Shown piece after piece: positions 15,365 to 22,581 of a stretch of DNA of 34,304 nucleotides. Source of the DNA: Cereibacter changlensis JA139. GTDB taxonomy: Bacteria > Pseudomonadota > Alphaproteobacteria > Rhodobacterales > Rhodobacteraceae. Location: NCBI RefSeq assembly GCF_003034985.1, contig NZ_PZKG01000035.1:1-34304 (forward strand). Direction: 5' to 3'. The notes beneath the pieces were generated by a model. It searched no databases, had not been told where the DNA came from, and was given only the letters and a program-made list of their open reading frames with translations. Both the position numbers and the translations under genes were made by a program. Within the stretch, counting starts at the first letter, position 1, and every line of letters begins with the position of its first letter.

Positions 15365-16623
15365 CAGGCGGCAAGCCCCTCGCGGATCGCCTCGATGCCC
15401 GGAGCCGCGGCGACGGGACCGTAGAGCGCCAGCGCGGTGCGGGCCTGCGCCATCTCCTCGGCATAGGCACGCACGCCGGAGGTGGTCACCGCGTCGATCT
15501 TGGCAACCGCCTCGTCGACATCCGGCACCCGGCCCCAGATCGCCAGCAGACGCGCCAGACGCTCGGCCCGGCTGGAGGGGCTTTCCAGCCCCATCAGCAG
15601 CCCGGCCTTCAGCTGCGCCCGCGCCCGGTTCACCTCGGCCTCCGACATGTCGCCGGTGGCCCGCTTCAGCTCGTCGATGGTCAGCTGGGTCAGCGCGCCG
15701 ATCTCCTCTGCCGAGGTGCCGGCGTAGATGGTGATCTGGCCGGTGTCCTCATAGGCGCCCGACTGGGCGAAGATCGAATAGCACAGCCCCCGCTCCTCGC
15801 GGATCTTCTGGAACAGCCGCGAGGACATGCCGCCGCCCATCGCCGTCGCATAGACCTGCGCGGTGTAGACATCCGGCGCCCGGTAGTTCGGCGATTCGAA
15901 GGCCAGGGCGAAATGCACCTGCTCCAGCTCCTTCACCTCGCGCTTCTCGCCGCCGAGGAAGGAGGCCGGTTGCAGCAGCGACTTGCCGACCGGCTTCAGA
16001 TGACCGAAGAGCTCGGTCGCCTGCGCGAGGATCGCGTCGTGGTCCACCCCACCCGCCGCGGCGAGGATCATCTGGTCGGGGCCGTAATGCTCGGCCACGA
16101 AGCGGGTCAGGTCGTCGCGCGAGAAGCCGGCTACCCGTTCCTCCGGCCCGAGGATGGTGCGGCCGAAGGGCTGGTCGGGGTAGGACACTTCCTGCAGCCA
16201 GTCGAAGATGATGTCGTCGGGCGTGTCCAGCGCCTGCCCGATCTCCTGCAGGATCACGTGGCGCTCGACCTCGATCTCCTTCTTGTCGAAGACCGGGTTC
16301 AGCACGATGTCGGCGATCACGTGCAGCGCGAGGCCCACGTCATTCTCCAGCACGCGGGCGTAATAGGCGGTCATCTCGCGCGAGGTATAGGCGTTGATGT
16401 AGCCGCCCACATCCTCGATCTCCTCGGCGATGCGCAGCGCGGTGCGCTTCCTGGTGCCCTTGAAGGCCATGTGTTCGAGAAAATGCGCGATGCCGTTCTG
16501 CTCGGCCCGCTCATGCCGCCCGCCGGCGGTGACCCAGATGCCGATCGAGGCGGATTTCAGCCCCGGCATGTTCTCGGTGACGATGCGGAATCCATTCGGC
16601 AGAGTGTCGAGGCGAAGCGTCAA
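15364..16623 (-). CDS. M16 family zinc metallopeptidase (processing-peptidase-like)
   Basis: The 419-residue protein is a pitrilysin/mitochondrial-processing-peptidase relative. The inverted zinc motif HxxEH is intact as His47-Phe-Leu-Glu50-His51, and the third ligand Glu127 lies 76 residues later in VILQEIGQ, the family spacing. The second half contains the structural Gly-rich GGGMSSRLFQKIREERGLCYSI motif. No signal peptide is present, so it is probably cytoplasmic. Translation starts at TTG 16623, where TTGA overlaps the thrC stop; no ATG lies close enough upstream of the MTLRLDTLPNG homology. The gene sits between thrC and the RimJ-type acetyltransferase with overlaps on both sides. The substrate is unknown, with short peptides or leader peptides likely. 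Confidence 0.92.
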   Translation of the reverse strand: MTLRLDTLPNGFRIVTENMPGLKSASIGIWVTAGGRHERAEQNGIAHFLEHMAFKGTRKRTALRIAEEIEDVGGYINAYTSREMTAYYARVLENDVGLALHVIADIVLNPVFDKKEIEVERHVILQEIGQALDTPDDIIFDWLQEVSYPDQPFGRTILGPEERVAGFSRDDLTRFVAEHYGPDQMILAAAGGVDHDAILAQATELFGHLKPVGKSLLQPASFLGGEKREVKELEQVHFALAFESPNYRAPDVYTAQVYATAMGGGMSSRLFQKIREERGLCYSIFAQSGAYEDTGQITIYAGTSAEEIGALTQLTIDELKRATGDMSEAEVNRARAQLKAGLLMGLESPSSRAERLARLLAIWGRVPDVDEAVAKIDAVTTSGVRAYAEEMAQARTALALYGPVAAAPGIEAIREGLAA

Positions 16624-18005
16624 CGGCCGGTCCTTTCGCGGATGAGGGCCTCGATGGCCCCGAGATCGTTGCCGATGCGCGTGACGCGCTCGGGCCGGTC
16701 GAAGAGATCGGCCATGCGCGGCGGCAGTGCGGGGCGGCTGCCCATCGCCTGCTCCACGGCATCGGGGAATTTCGCCGGATGCGCTGTCGCCAGCGTGATC
16801 ATCGGCGTGGTCCCGAGATTGTCAGCCGCCACCTTCACCGCAACGGCGGAATGCGGGCATAGCACCTCGCCGCTGGTGGCATAGGTCGCGCGGATCGTGG
16901 CCATGGTCTCCTCTTCCGAGCAGCGGCCCGAGGCGAAGGTCTCGCGCAGCATGCCGAGCGCGCCCTGGCTGATGCGGAAACCGCCCTGCTTCAGCTCGGT
17001 CATCAGCTGCTGCACGGCATTGCCGTCGCGGCCATAGGCATCGAACAGCGCCCGCTCGAAGTTGGAGGACACCTGGATGTCCATCGACGGGCTGATCGAG
17101 GGTTTCACACCGTCCTTGGTGTAGTCGCCCGAGCTGAGCGCGCGGTGCAGGATGTCGTTCTGGTTGGTGGCGACCACCAGCCGCTCGATCGGCAGGCCCA
17201 TCTGCCGGGCGATATAGCCGGCGAAGACATCGCCGAAATTGCCGGTCGGAACGGTGAAGCTGACCGGGCGGTGCGGCGCGCCGAGGCTGACGGCGGAGGA
17301 GAAGTAATAGACCACCTGCGCCAGCACCCGCGCCCAGTTGATCGAGTTCACCCCGGCCAGCCCCACCGCATCGCGGAAGGCGAAGTCGTTGAACATGTCC
17401 TTCACCAGCGCCTGACAGTCGTCGAAGTCGCCATCCACCGCCAGCGCATGCACGTTCGGCTCCGAGGGCGTGGTCATCTGGCGGCGCTGCACGTCAGACA
17501 CCCGGCCATGCGGGAAGAGGATCACCACATCGACACCGGTCAGGCCCCGGAAGGCCTCGATCGCCGCCGAGCCGGTATCGCCCGAGGTGGCGCCGACGAT
17601 GGTCACATGCTTGCCCGACCGCGCCAGAGAGGCCTGGAACAGCTGGCCGATCAGCTGCATGGCGAAGTCCTTGAAGGCGAGCGTCGGGCCGTGGAACAGC
17701 TCCAAGAGGAAATGGTTGGCCTCCAGCTGCACCAGCGGCGCGCGGGCGGCATGGCCGAAACCGGCATAGGCTTGGGCGATCAGGCGGCGGAACTCGTCGT
17801 CGGTGAAGGCGTCGCCGATGAAGGGGCGCATGACGCGGAAGGCCACATCCTCGTAGGAGAGGCCGGCCAGCGCCGCGATCTCGGCCTTCGTCATCACCGG
17901 GATCTCGCTCGGCACATAGAGCCCGCCGTCGCGCGCCAGCCCGGTCATCATCGCTTCGTCAAAGCCCAGAACCGGGGCCGCGCCACGAGTCGAGATATAC
18001 TGCAT
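16620..18005 (-). CDS. thrC: Threonine synthase
   Basis: ThrC is the PLP enzyme converting O-phosphohomoserine to threonine, the last step of the pathway that lysC opens. The 461-residue product is of the long class. It begins MQYISTRGAAPVLGFDEAMM, has the PLP-binding lysine in GPTLAFKDFAMQ (Lys112), and shows the phosphate-binding VGATSGDTGSAAIEAF loop and VPTGNFGDVFAGY. ATG 18005 is chosen because STRG...DGGLYVP is the conserved family start; an open stretch of 29 codons upstream lies in the SURF1 gene. It follows SURF1 by 14 nt and couples to the M16 peptidase by a 4-nt overlap. Confidence 0.96.
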   Translation of the reverse strand: MQYISTRGAAPVLGFDEAMMTGLARDGGLYVPSEIPVMTKAEIAALAGLSYEDVAFRVMRPFIGDAFTDDEFRRLIAQAYAGFGHAARAPLVQLEANHFLLELFHGPTLAFKDFAMQLIGQLFQASLARSGKHVTIVGATSGDTGSAAIEAFRGLTGVDVVILFPHGRVSDVQRRQMTTPSEPNVHALAVDGDFDDCQALVKDMFNDFAFRDAVGLAGVNSINWARVLAQVVYYFSSAVSLGAPHRPVSFTVPTGNFGDVFAGYIARQMGLPIERLVVATNQNDILHRALSSGDYTKDGVKPSISPSMDIQVSSNFERALFDAYGRDGNAVQQLMTELKQGGFRISQGALGMLRETFASGRCSEEETMATIRATYATSGEVLCPHSAVAVKVAADNLGTTPMITLATAHPAKFPDAVEQAMGSRPALPPRMADLFDRPERVTRIGNDLGAIEALIRERTGR

Positions 18006-18019
18006 CAGCCTTGCCTTCG

Positions 18020-18700
18020 TTATGTCCGACGCCTGATACGCCACAGGAATAGCAGTGTCATCCCCACCCAGCCGAATGCCAGCGAAAACCACGTAATCGC
18101 ATAGCCCAAGTGGTCATTCGGGATGCCCGCGCTGTCCACCGGCAGCGGGTCGATGCCGTCGCCGGTCGGGCTGCGGGCGACGACCAGCACCGGCTCGGTC
18201 TCCAGCGCCTTGGCCATGGCGGGCACGTCGCGGGCGAACCAGAGGCCGCTCTTCGGATCGGGCGCGGGGGTGAAGCTGTCGACCTCGGCGGGCCAGTGCA
18301 GGTTGCCGGTGATCTCGGCGGCGAGGGCCTCGCGCGGCAGGCCGCGCATCTCCTGCGGCAGGAACCCGCGGTCCACCATGATCCGCCGCCCGGTCTCGGT
18401 GACGAAGCCCTGCACCACCCGGTAGCCCGCGCCGATCTCCTTGCGCGAGGTCAGCACGTCGACATGCGCCGGGAGGAACTCACCCGTCACCTCGACCGGC
18501 AGGAAACGGTCGCGCTCGGGATCGGGCGCGTCGGGAATCGCCACCGGGGCGGCGGCGATCCGGCTGTCGATGTCGGCGAGGATCGCCTCCTTCCACTGCA
18601 TCCGCCGCACCTGCCAAGTGCCGAGGCTGAGCAGGATCGCAGCGCCGATCAGACCGAAGAACAGCGGGAGGAAGAAGCGGCGGGCCATGCGAAAGTCCAT
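18020..18700 (-). CDS. SURF1 family cytochrome oxidase biogenesis protein
   Basis: SURF1 homologues sit in the inner membrane and help place haem a in subunit I of aa3 oxidase. The 226-residue protein has the expected two-helix topology. TM1 lies near residues 8-27 (FFLPLFFGLIGAAILLSLGTWQ), followed by QVRRMQWKEAILADID. The periplasmic domain includes GYRVVQGFV and MVDRGFLPQE, and TM2 is near the end (YAITWFSLAFGWVGMTLLFLW). Two starts are possible: ATG 18700, or ATG 18688 with a weak GGA upstream. A rho-independent terminator ends about 5 nt before ATG 18700, so expression probably depends on read-through from ctaE or leaderless-like initiation. Confidence 0.92.
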   Translation of the reverse strand: MDFRMARRFFLPLFFGLIGAAILLSLGTWQVRRMQWKEAILADIDSRIAAAPVAIPDAPDPERDRFLPVEVTGEFLPAHVDVLTSRKEIGAGYRVVQGFVTETGRRIMVDRGFLPQEMRGLPREALAAEITGNLHWPAEVDSFTPAPDPKSGLWFARDVPAMAKALETEPVLVVARSPTGDGIDPLPVDSAGIPNDHLGYAITWFSLAFGWVGMTLLFLWRIRRRT

Positions 18701-18705
18701 GAATG

Positions 18706-18735
18706 AAAAAGCGCGCGCCGGAGCGGCACGCGCTT
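18706..18735 (-). terminator. Rho-independent terminator between ctaE and SURF1
   Basis: Read on the - strand, AAGCGCGTGCC pairs with GGCGCGCGCTT (11 bp with one T-G) around a 5-nt loop (18709-18735) and is followed by five T residues at 18710-18706. It begins 80 nt after the ctaE stop and ends immediately before the SURF1 start codon. Stem plus T run make it the clearest intrinsic terminator in the window. Confidence 0.8.
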
Positions 18736-18815
18736 GATAGTCCCCTGAGCAGCGGCGGTCCAGACTCGCCGTGGCGGATCTCCGGGTGGCGCGCGCCTCC
18801 CGGAGAGATCCGGCG

Positions 18816-19616
18816 TTACTGGCCCCAGACGTAGATCGAGGCGAAGAGGAACAGCCAGACCACGTCGACGAAGTGCCAGTACCAAGCCGCGGCCTCGAAG
18901 CCGATGTGCTTCTCGGGGCTGAAGTGGCCCTTGTAGACCCGGATCAGGCAGACGGCGAGGAAGATGGTGCCGATCACGACGTGGAAGCCGTGGAAGCCGG
19001 TCGCCATGAAGAAGTTCGCGCCGTAGATGTTGCCGGCGAAGCCGAAGGCGGCGTGGCTGTATTCATAGGCCTGGAAGAAGGTGAAGATCACGCCGAGGCC
19101 GATGGCCAGCATGAGCCCGTGCTTGAGGTCCTTGCGGTTGTTCTCGTGCACCAGCGCATGGTGCGCCCAGGTGGCGGCGGCGCCCGAGCAGAGCAGGATC
19201 AGCGTGTTGATCAGCGGCAGGTGCCAGGGGTCGAAGGTGGCGATGCCTTCCGGCGGGAAGACCCCGTCGATGCGCGGGCTGTCCGGACCCATCGGGTAGA
19301 GCGCGTGCTTGAAGAAGCTCCAGAACCAGGCGGCGAAGAACATCACTTCCGACATGATAAACATGATGAAGCCGTAGCGCAGGCCGATCCGCACCACCGG
19401 GGTGTGGTCGCCGACGAGGCTTTCGGTGATGACGTCGGACCACCAAGCATACATGACGTAGAGCACGATCGCGAAGCCGATCAGCCCCAGCCACGGCCCG
19501 GAGCCATGCATCCACAGCACCGCGCCGTAAAACATGATGAAAGCCCCGAGCGCGCCGAGGAACGGCCAGATCGACGGCGGCAGGATATGGTAATCGTGGT
19601 TCTTGGCGTGGGCCAT
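18816..19616 (-). CDS. ctaE: Cytochrome c oxidase subunit III
   Basis: Subunit III of the aa3-type oxidase stabilises the complex and its proton uptake pathway. The 266-residue protein begins [26 protein letters not shown] and has about seven hydrophobic helices. Family marks include [23 protein letters not shown] with the conserved Glu, [48 protein letters not shown] and the closing [18 protein letters not shown]. It follows ctaG by 65 nt and is terminated by an intrinsic hairpin before SURF1. Subunit I (ctaD) must be encoded elsewhere, as is common in this group. Confidence 0.97.
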   Translation of the reverse strand: MAHAKNHDYHILPPSIWPFLGALGAFIMFYGAVLWMHGSGPWLGLIGFAIVLYVMYAWWSDVITESLVGDHTPVVRIGLRYGFIMFIMSEVMFFAAWFWSFFKHALYPMGPDSPRIDGVFPPEGIATFDPWHLPLINTLILLCSGAAATWAHHALVHENNRKDLKHGLMLAIGLGVIFTFFQAYEYSHAAFGFAGNIYGANFFMATGFHGFHVVIGTIFLAVCLIRVYKGHFSPEKHIGFEAAAWYWHFVDVVWLFLFASIYVWGQ

Positions 19617-19681
19617 GGTCCGTTCCCTCGGTTCTTGGCGGTGTTTGGGCCTGTGGTCTTGTCTTGCTGCGCCGGTCCGGC

Positions 19682-20260
19682 TCAGTTCACATCGGCGTCG
19701 GAAGGCGTCTCGAGCGCCGCCTGTTCGGCGGGCAACTCGGTCTCGTGGAAGGTGTAGGACAGGGTGATGTGCTTCACGTACTTGCCCTCGCGGTCGTTGA
19801 CGATCGCCGGGTCGACATAGAAGGTCACCGGCATCTGCACCCGTTCGCCGGGTTGCAGCACCTGCTGGGTGAAGCAGAAGCAGTCGATCTTGGTGAAGAA
19901 GCCGCCGGCGGTATCGGGCGACACGTTGTAGCTGGCGGTGCCGGCCACCACGCGGTCGGTAGGATTGTAGGCCTCGTAGAAGGCCAGCCCGGTCTCGCCG
20001 ATCTTCAGCTCCATCTCGCGCACCACGGGCTTGAACTCCCAGGGCATCCCGGCTTCACGTGAACCGTCGAAGCGGATGGTCATGGTCCGGTCGAGCACGG
20101 TGTCGGGCGCCGCGGCGGCGACGGCGGTGGTGCCGCCATAGCCGGTCACCCGGCAGAACCAGTCGTAGAACGGCACGGCGGCGAAGGACAGCGACAGCAT
20201 GACGGCGGCGACGCCAGCCAATTGTGCGGCGGTCTTCTGCTGCGGCGAGAGCCGGCTCAT
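19682..20260 (-). CDS. ctaG: Cytochrome c oxidase assembly protein CtaG (Cox11 type)
   Basis: CtaG/Cox11 is a membrane-anchored periplasmic copper chaperone that builds the CuB centre of subunit I. The 192-residue protein has one TM segment (about 12-32, [23 protein letters not shown]) and a periplasmic immunoglobulin-like domain with the copper-binding Cys127-Phe-Cys129 pair in [10 protein letters not shown]; Cys36 follows the [10 protein letters not shown] and ITLSYTFHE are also Cox11 marks. Its ATG overlaps the stop of the preceding small membrane protein gene (ATGA at 20257-20260), implying coupled translation. Confidence 0.95.
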   Translation of the reverse strand: MSRLSPQQKTAAQLAGVAAVMLSLSFAAVPFYDWFCRVTGYGGTTAVAAAAPDTVLDRTMTIRFDGSREAGMPWEFKPVVREMELKIGETGLAFYEAYNPTDRVVAGTASYNVSPDTAGGFFTKIDCFCFTQQVLQPGERVQMPVTFYVDPAIVNDREGKYVKHITLSYTFHETELPAEQAALETPSDADVN

Positions 20261-20460
20261 TGCCCGCCCTCCCCCGCCGCGTCGGCCGGCAGCATCTCGG
20301 GACGCACCACATGGTCGAAGGCCTGCATCTGGCCGACCTGCATCACCTTCACCATGGTCAGGCCGAAGACCAGCACGATGAAGGCAACCAGCGTCAGCCC
20401 CAGCCCGACATTGCGCGAGAAGCGCCGCTTGTAGATCTCGTGTTGCGCGGGAAATGCCAT
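20257..20460 (-). CDS. Small single-helix membrane protein of the oxidase cluster (CoxF-like position)
   Basis: This gene encodes 67 residues: a polar N-terminus (MAFPAQHEIYKRRFSRN), one transmembrane helix (about 18-40, VGLGLTLVAFIVLVFGLTMVKV) and a polar tail ending AAGEGGQ. It is locked between ctaB (1 nt gap) and ctaG (4-nt overlap), so it is cotranslated with oxidase assembly factors. Small open frames at this position occur in related aa3 clusters and are sometimes named coxF. The role is not established from sequence; an accessory function in haem or copper delivery is an inference from position. ATG 20460 is preferred over an upstream in-frame start at 20481, which lies inside ctaB. 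Confidence 0.82.
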   Translation of the reverse strand: MAFPAQHEIYKRRFSRNVGLGLTLVAFIVLVFGLTMVKVMQVGQMQAFDHVVRPEMLPADAAGEGGQ

Positions 20461-20461
20461 G

Positions 20462-21394
20462 TCACCAGCCTCCGATCCCATAGGGTTTCAGCGCCGCTTC
20501 GGCGAGGATCGCGCCGAAATGCAGGAAGAGATAGTAGAGCGAGAAGCGGAACACCTTCTTCTCGACAGCATAGTTGTCGGCCTCGGCCTGGGTCTCGTCG
20601 CGCCGCCAGATCTGCCAGGCGCCGCGCAAGAAGATCGCGTTCAGGAACACCGCTGTGGTCAGATAGATCGGCCCGCCGATCCCGGTGAAGGCCCCGCCGA
20701 TGGCGACGGGGACCAGCAGCAGAGTGTAGACCAGCACATGCTTGCGGGTCGACTTGCGGCCGTGGGTCACGGTCAGCATCGGCACGCCGGCGTTGGAATA
20801 GTCTTCCTTCATGAACAGCGCCAGCGCCCAGAAGTGCGGCGGGGTCCACATGAAGATCAGCGCGAACATGAAGGCGGATTCGATCGAGACGCTGCCGGTC
20901 GCCACCGCCCAGCCGATCATCGGGGGGAAGGCGCCCGCAGCGCCGCCGATGACGATGTTCTGCGGCGTCGAGCGCTTCAGCCACATCGAATAGACCACGG
21001 CGTAGAAGAAGATGGTGAAGGCCAAGAGCCCAGCGGCGAGCATGTTGGTCGCCAGCCCCAGCATCACCACGGCGATGCCCGACAGCGCAAGCCCCAGCCC
21101 GAGCGCCTCGCCCGGCTGCACCCGGCCCGAGGGCACCGGCCGCTTCATGGTGCGGCGCATCACGGCGTCGATGTCGGCGTCCCACCACATGTTCAGCGCG
21201 CCCGAGGCCCCTGCCCCCAGCGCGATGAACAGGATGCCGGCCAGCGCCACCACCGGATGCACCGAAACCGGCGCGGCCAGGATGCCGACGAAGGCGGTGA
21301 ACACCACCAGCGACATCACCCGCGGCTTCAGCAGGGCCACATAATCGCCGAAACCGGCCTCGTTGGGCTGCTCGAAGGCGTTGATGTCGGTCAT
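20462..21394 (-). CDS. ctaB: Protoheme IX farnesyltransferase (haem O synthase)
   Basis: CtaB attaches farnesyl diphosphate to haem B to make haem O, the precursor of haem A. The 310-residue polytopic membrane protein belongs to the UbiA prenyltransferase superfamily. The first prenyl-diphosphate site is ALNMWWDADIDAVMRRTMKRPVPSG, with the Asp pair and conserved Arg. The IIGGAAGAFPPMIGWA loop and MWTPPHFWALALF are haem O synthase marks. It follows ctaC after 84 nt that contain an imperfect hairpin, and it is followed tightly by the small membrane protein and ctaG. Confidence 0.96.
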   Translation of the reverse strand: MTDINAFEQPNEAGFGDYVALLKPRVMSLVVFTAFVGILAAPVSVHPVVALAGILFIALGAGASGALNMWWDADIDAVMRRTMKRPVPSGRVQPGEALGLGLALSGIAVVMLGLATNMLAAGLLAFTIFFYAVVYSMWLKRSTPQNIVIGGAAGAFPPMIGWAVATGSVSIESAFMFALIFMWTPPHFWALALFMKEDYSNAGVPMLTVTHGRKSTRKHVLVYTLLLVPVAIGGAFTGIGGPIYLTTAVFLNAIFLRGAWQIWRRDETQAEADNYAVEKKVFRFSLYYLFLHFGAILAEAALKPYGIGGW

Positions 21395-21424
21395 TCACTC
21401 AGTCTCCTCGTCAAGCACAACAGG

Positions 21425-21456
21425 CCGGGCGCGCCTGCAACCGCAGGGCGGCCCGG
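21425..21456 (-). other. Imperfect GC hairpin in the ctaC-ctaB gap
   Basis: CCGGGC pairs with GCCCGG and CCTGC with GCAGG around an AACC loop, separated by a symmetric GCG/GCG internal loop. It lies 23 nt after the ctaC stop on the - strand. No T run follows. It could stabilise or partly terminate the ctaC message, making subunit II more abundant than the assembly factors. Confidence 0.45.
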
Positions 21457-21478
21457 ATGTTCCTGCCGGCTCCGTCGT

Positions 21479-22414
21479 TTATTCGACCACCGGGGTGGCC
21501 GTCGGCAGCGCCGACAGTTCGGTCGTGGCCGTCAGCTCGTAGTTGCCGGCCTTTGCCTGCTCCAGCCACTGGGCATAGGCGGCCTCGGACACGACCTTCA
21601 CGGTGATCGGCATGTAGGCATGGGCCAGGCCGCAGAGCTCCGAGCACTGGCCGAAGTAGACGCCCTCGCGGTCGGCGCTGAACCACAGTTCCGCCAGGCG
21701 GCCGGGCACACCGTCCTGCTTCACGCCGAAGGCCGGGATGGTCCAGGAGTGGATCACGTCGGCGCCGGTGACCTGCACCACGATGGTCTTGCCGACCGGC
21801 ACGACCATGGCGGTGTCGGTCGCCAGCAGGAACTCGTCGCGGCTGTAGCCCGCCTCGACCAGCTGCTGCTCGACCTCGGGGGTCAGGCGGTTGTCGCCGC
21901 CGGTGGCCGGAGCACCGATCATGTAGCTCTCGAAGGCGACGGTGTTGCCGTCGGCGTCGGCCTCGTCGACATATTCATAGCCCCAGTACCACTGGTAGCC
22001 GGTCGCCTTGATGGTGACGTCGGCGGTCGGGATCTCCTGCTGGCGGAACAGCACCGGCAGCGAGAAGGCCCCGATGACCACCAGGATCACGATCGGCACC
22101 ACTGTCCAGGCGATCTCCAGCGGCGAGTTGTGGGTGAACTTGGCCGGAACCTTGTTGCGCTTCTCGTGGAAGCGCCAGGCGGAGTAGAGCAGCAGGAGGG
22201 TCACGAAGATGGTGATGATCGTGATGATGATCAGCAGGAAGTTGTCCAGCCCGTGCAGCTCGCGCGCCAAGAGGGTGGCGCCGGGCTGGAAGCCCATCTC
22301 GCCATCCACCGGACGCCCGACGATCTCCAGCGACTGCTGCGCGAATGCGGCGCCGCCGGACAAGAGGGCAGCTGCCGAGAGGGCAAGGCCGGAGAAAGAG
22401 GTGAGTATCCGCAT
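21479..22414 (-). CDS. ctaC: Cytochrome c oxidase subunit II
   Basis: Subunit II carries the CuA centre that accepts electrons from cytochrome c. The 311-residue precursor has a signal peptide (cleavage near AAFAQ, about residue 26). Two TM helices follow (about 57-78 and 102-123), then a periplasmic cupredoxin domain with [10 protein letters not shown], His222 in HSWTIPAFG, and the CuA loop C257-S-E259-L-C261-G-L-A-H265-A-Y-M268. All CuA ligands are present. ATG 22414 with GGGA upstream is preferred to TTG at 22420. It heads the - strand oxidase cluster and diverges from tldD across 167 nt that contain a palindrome and an FNR-type box. Confidence 0.97.
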   Translation of the reverse strand: MRILTSFSGLALSAAALLSGGAAFAQQSLEIVGRPVDGEMGFQPGATLLARELHGLDNFLLIIITIITIFVTLLLLYSAWRFHEKRNKVPAKFTHNSPLEIAWTVVPIVILVVIGAFSLPVLFRQQEIPTADVTIKATGYQWYWGYEYVDEADADGNTVAFESYMIGAPATGGDNRLTPEVEQQLVEAGYSRDEFLLATDTAMVVPVGKTIVVQVTGADVIHSWTIPAFGVKQDGVPGRLAELWFSADREGVYFGQCSELCGLAHAYMPITVKVVSEAAYAQWLEQAKAGNYELTATTELSALPTATPVVE

Positions 22415-22459
22415 GTCCAATTCCCGTACGAAGGCGCAGCTTTTCCGCCGCTTGTCCGA

Positions 22460-22479
22460 CTGCCCGGCGCATCGGGCAG
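22460..22479. promoter_or_regulatory. Perfect 7-bp inverted repeat in the ctaC/tldD divergent region
   Basis: CTGCCCG (22460-22466) and CGGGCAG (22473-22479) are exact inverted copies around GCGCAT. It lies 46 nt upstream of ctaC. It could be an operator or a stem in the ctaC leader. Confidence 0.45.
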
Positions 22480-22486
22480 AATCCCG

Positions 22487-22516
22487 TTGTTTCTGGAGAC
22501 CCTGAAACCATATTAG
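22487..22516. promoter_or_regulatory. Candidate overlapping divergent promoters for ctaC and tldD
   Basis: On the + strand, TTGTTT at 22487-22492 is followed 18 nt later by TATTAG at 22511-22516, a possible tldD promoter. Read on the - strand, the same A/T-rich patch gives TAATAT at 22515-22510, a possible ctaC -10 with a poor -35. This is the only A/T-rich spot in the gap. Assignment is by pattern only. Confidence 0.35.
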
Positions 22517-22557
22517 AGCGAGATCGACAAGCAGAACAGTGCGTCATCCGCGCGCAT

Positions 22558-22571
22558 TTGATCCACATCAA
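22558..22571. promoter_or_regulatory. FNR/FnrL-type binding site
   Basis: TTGATCCACATCAA is an exact match to the FNR consensus TTGAT-N4-ATCAA. Oxygen-sensing FnrL is the usual user of this site in Rhodobacter and relatives. The site ends 10 nt before the tldD ATG and overlaps its AAGGA ribosome-binding site. It is centred about 150 nt upstream of the ctaC start codon and about 61 nt upstream of the candidate ctaC transcription start. Site recognition is by consensus; binding and direction of control are inferred. Confidence 0.7.
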
Positions 22572-22581
22572 GGACGTACTC

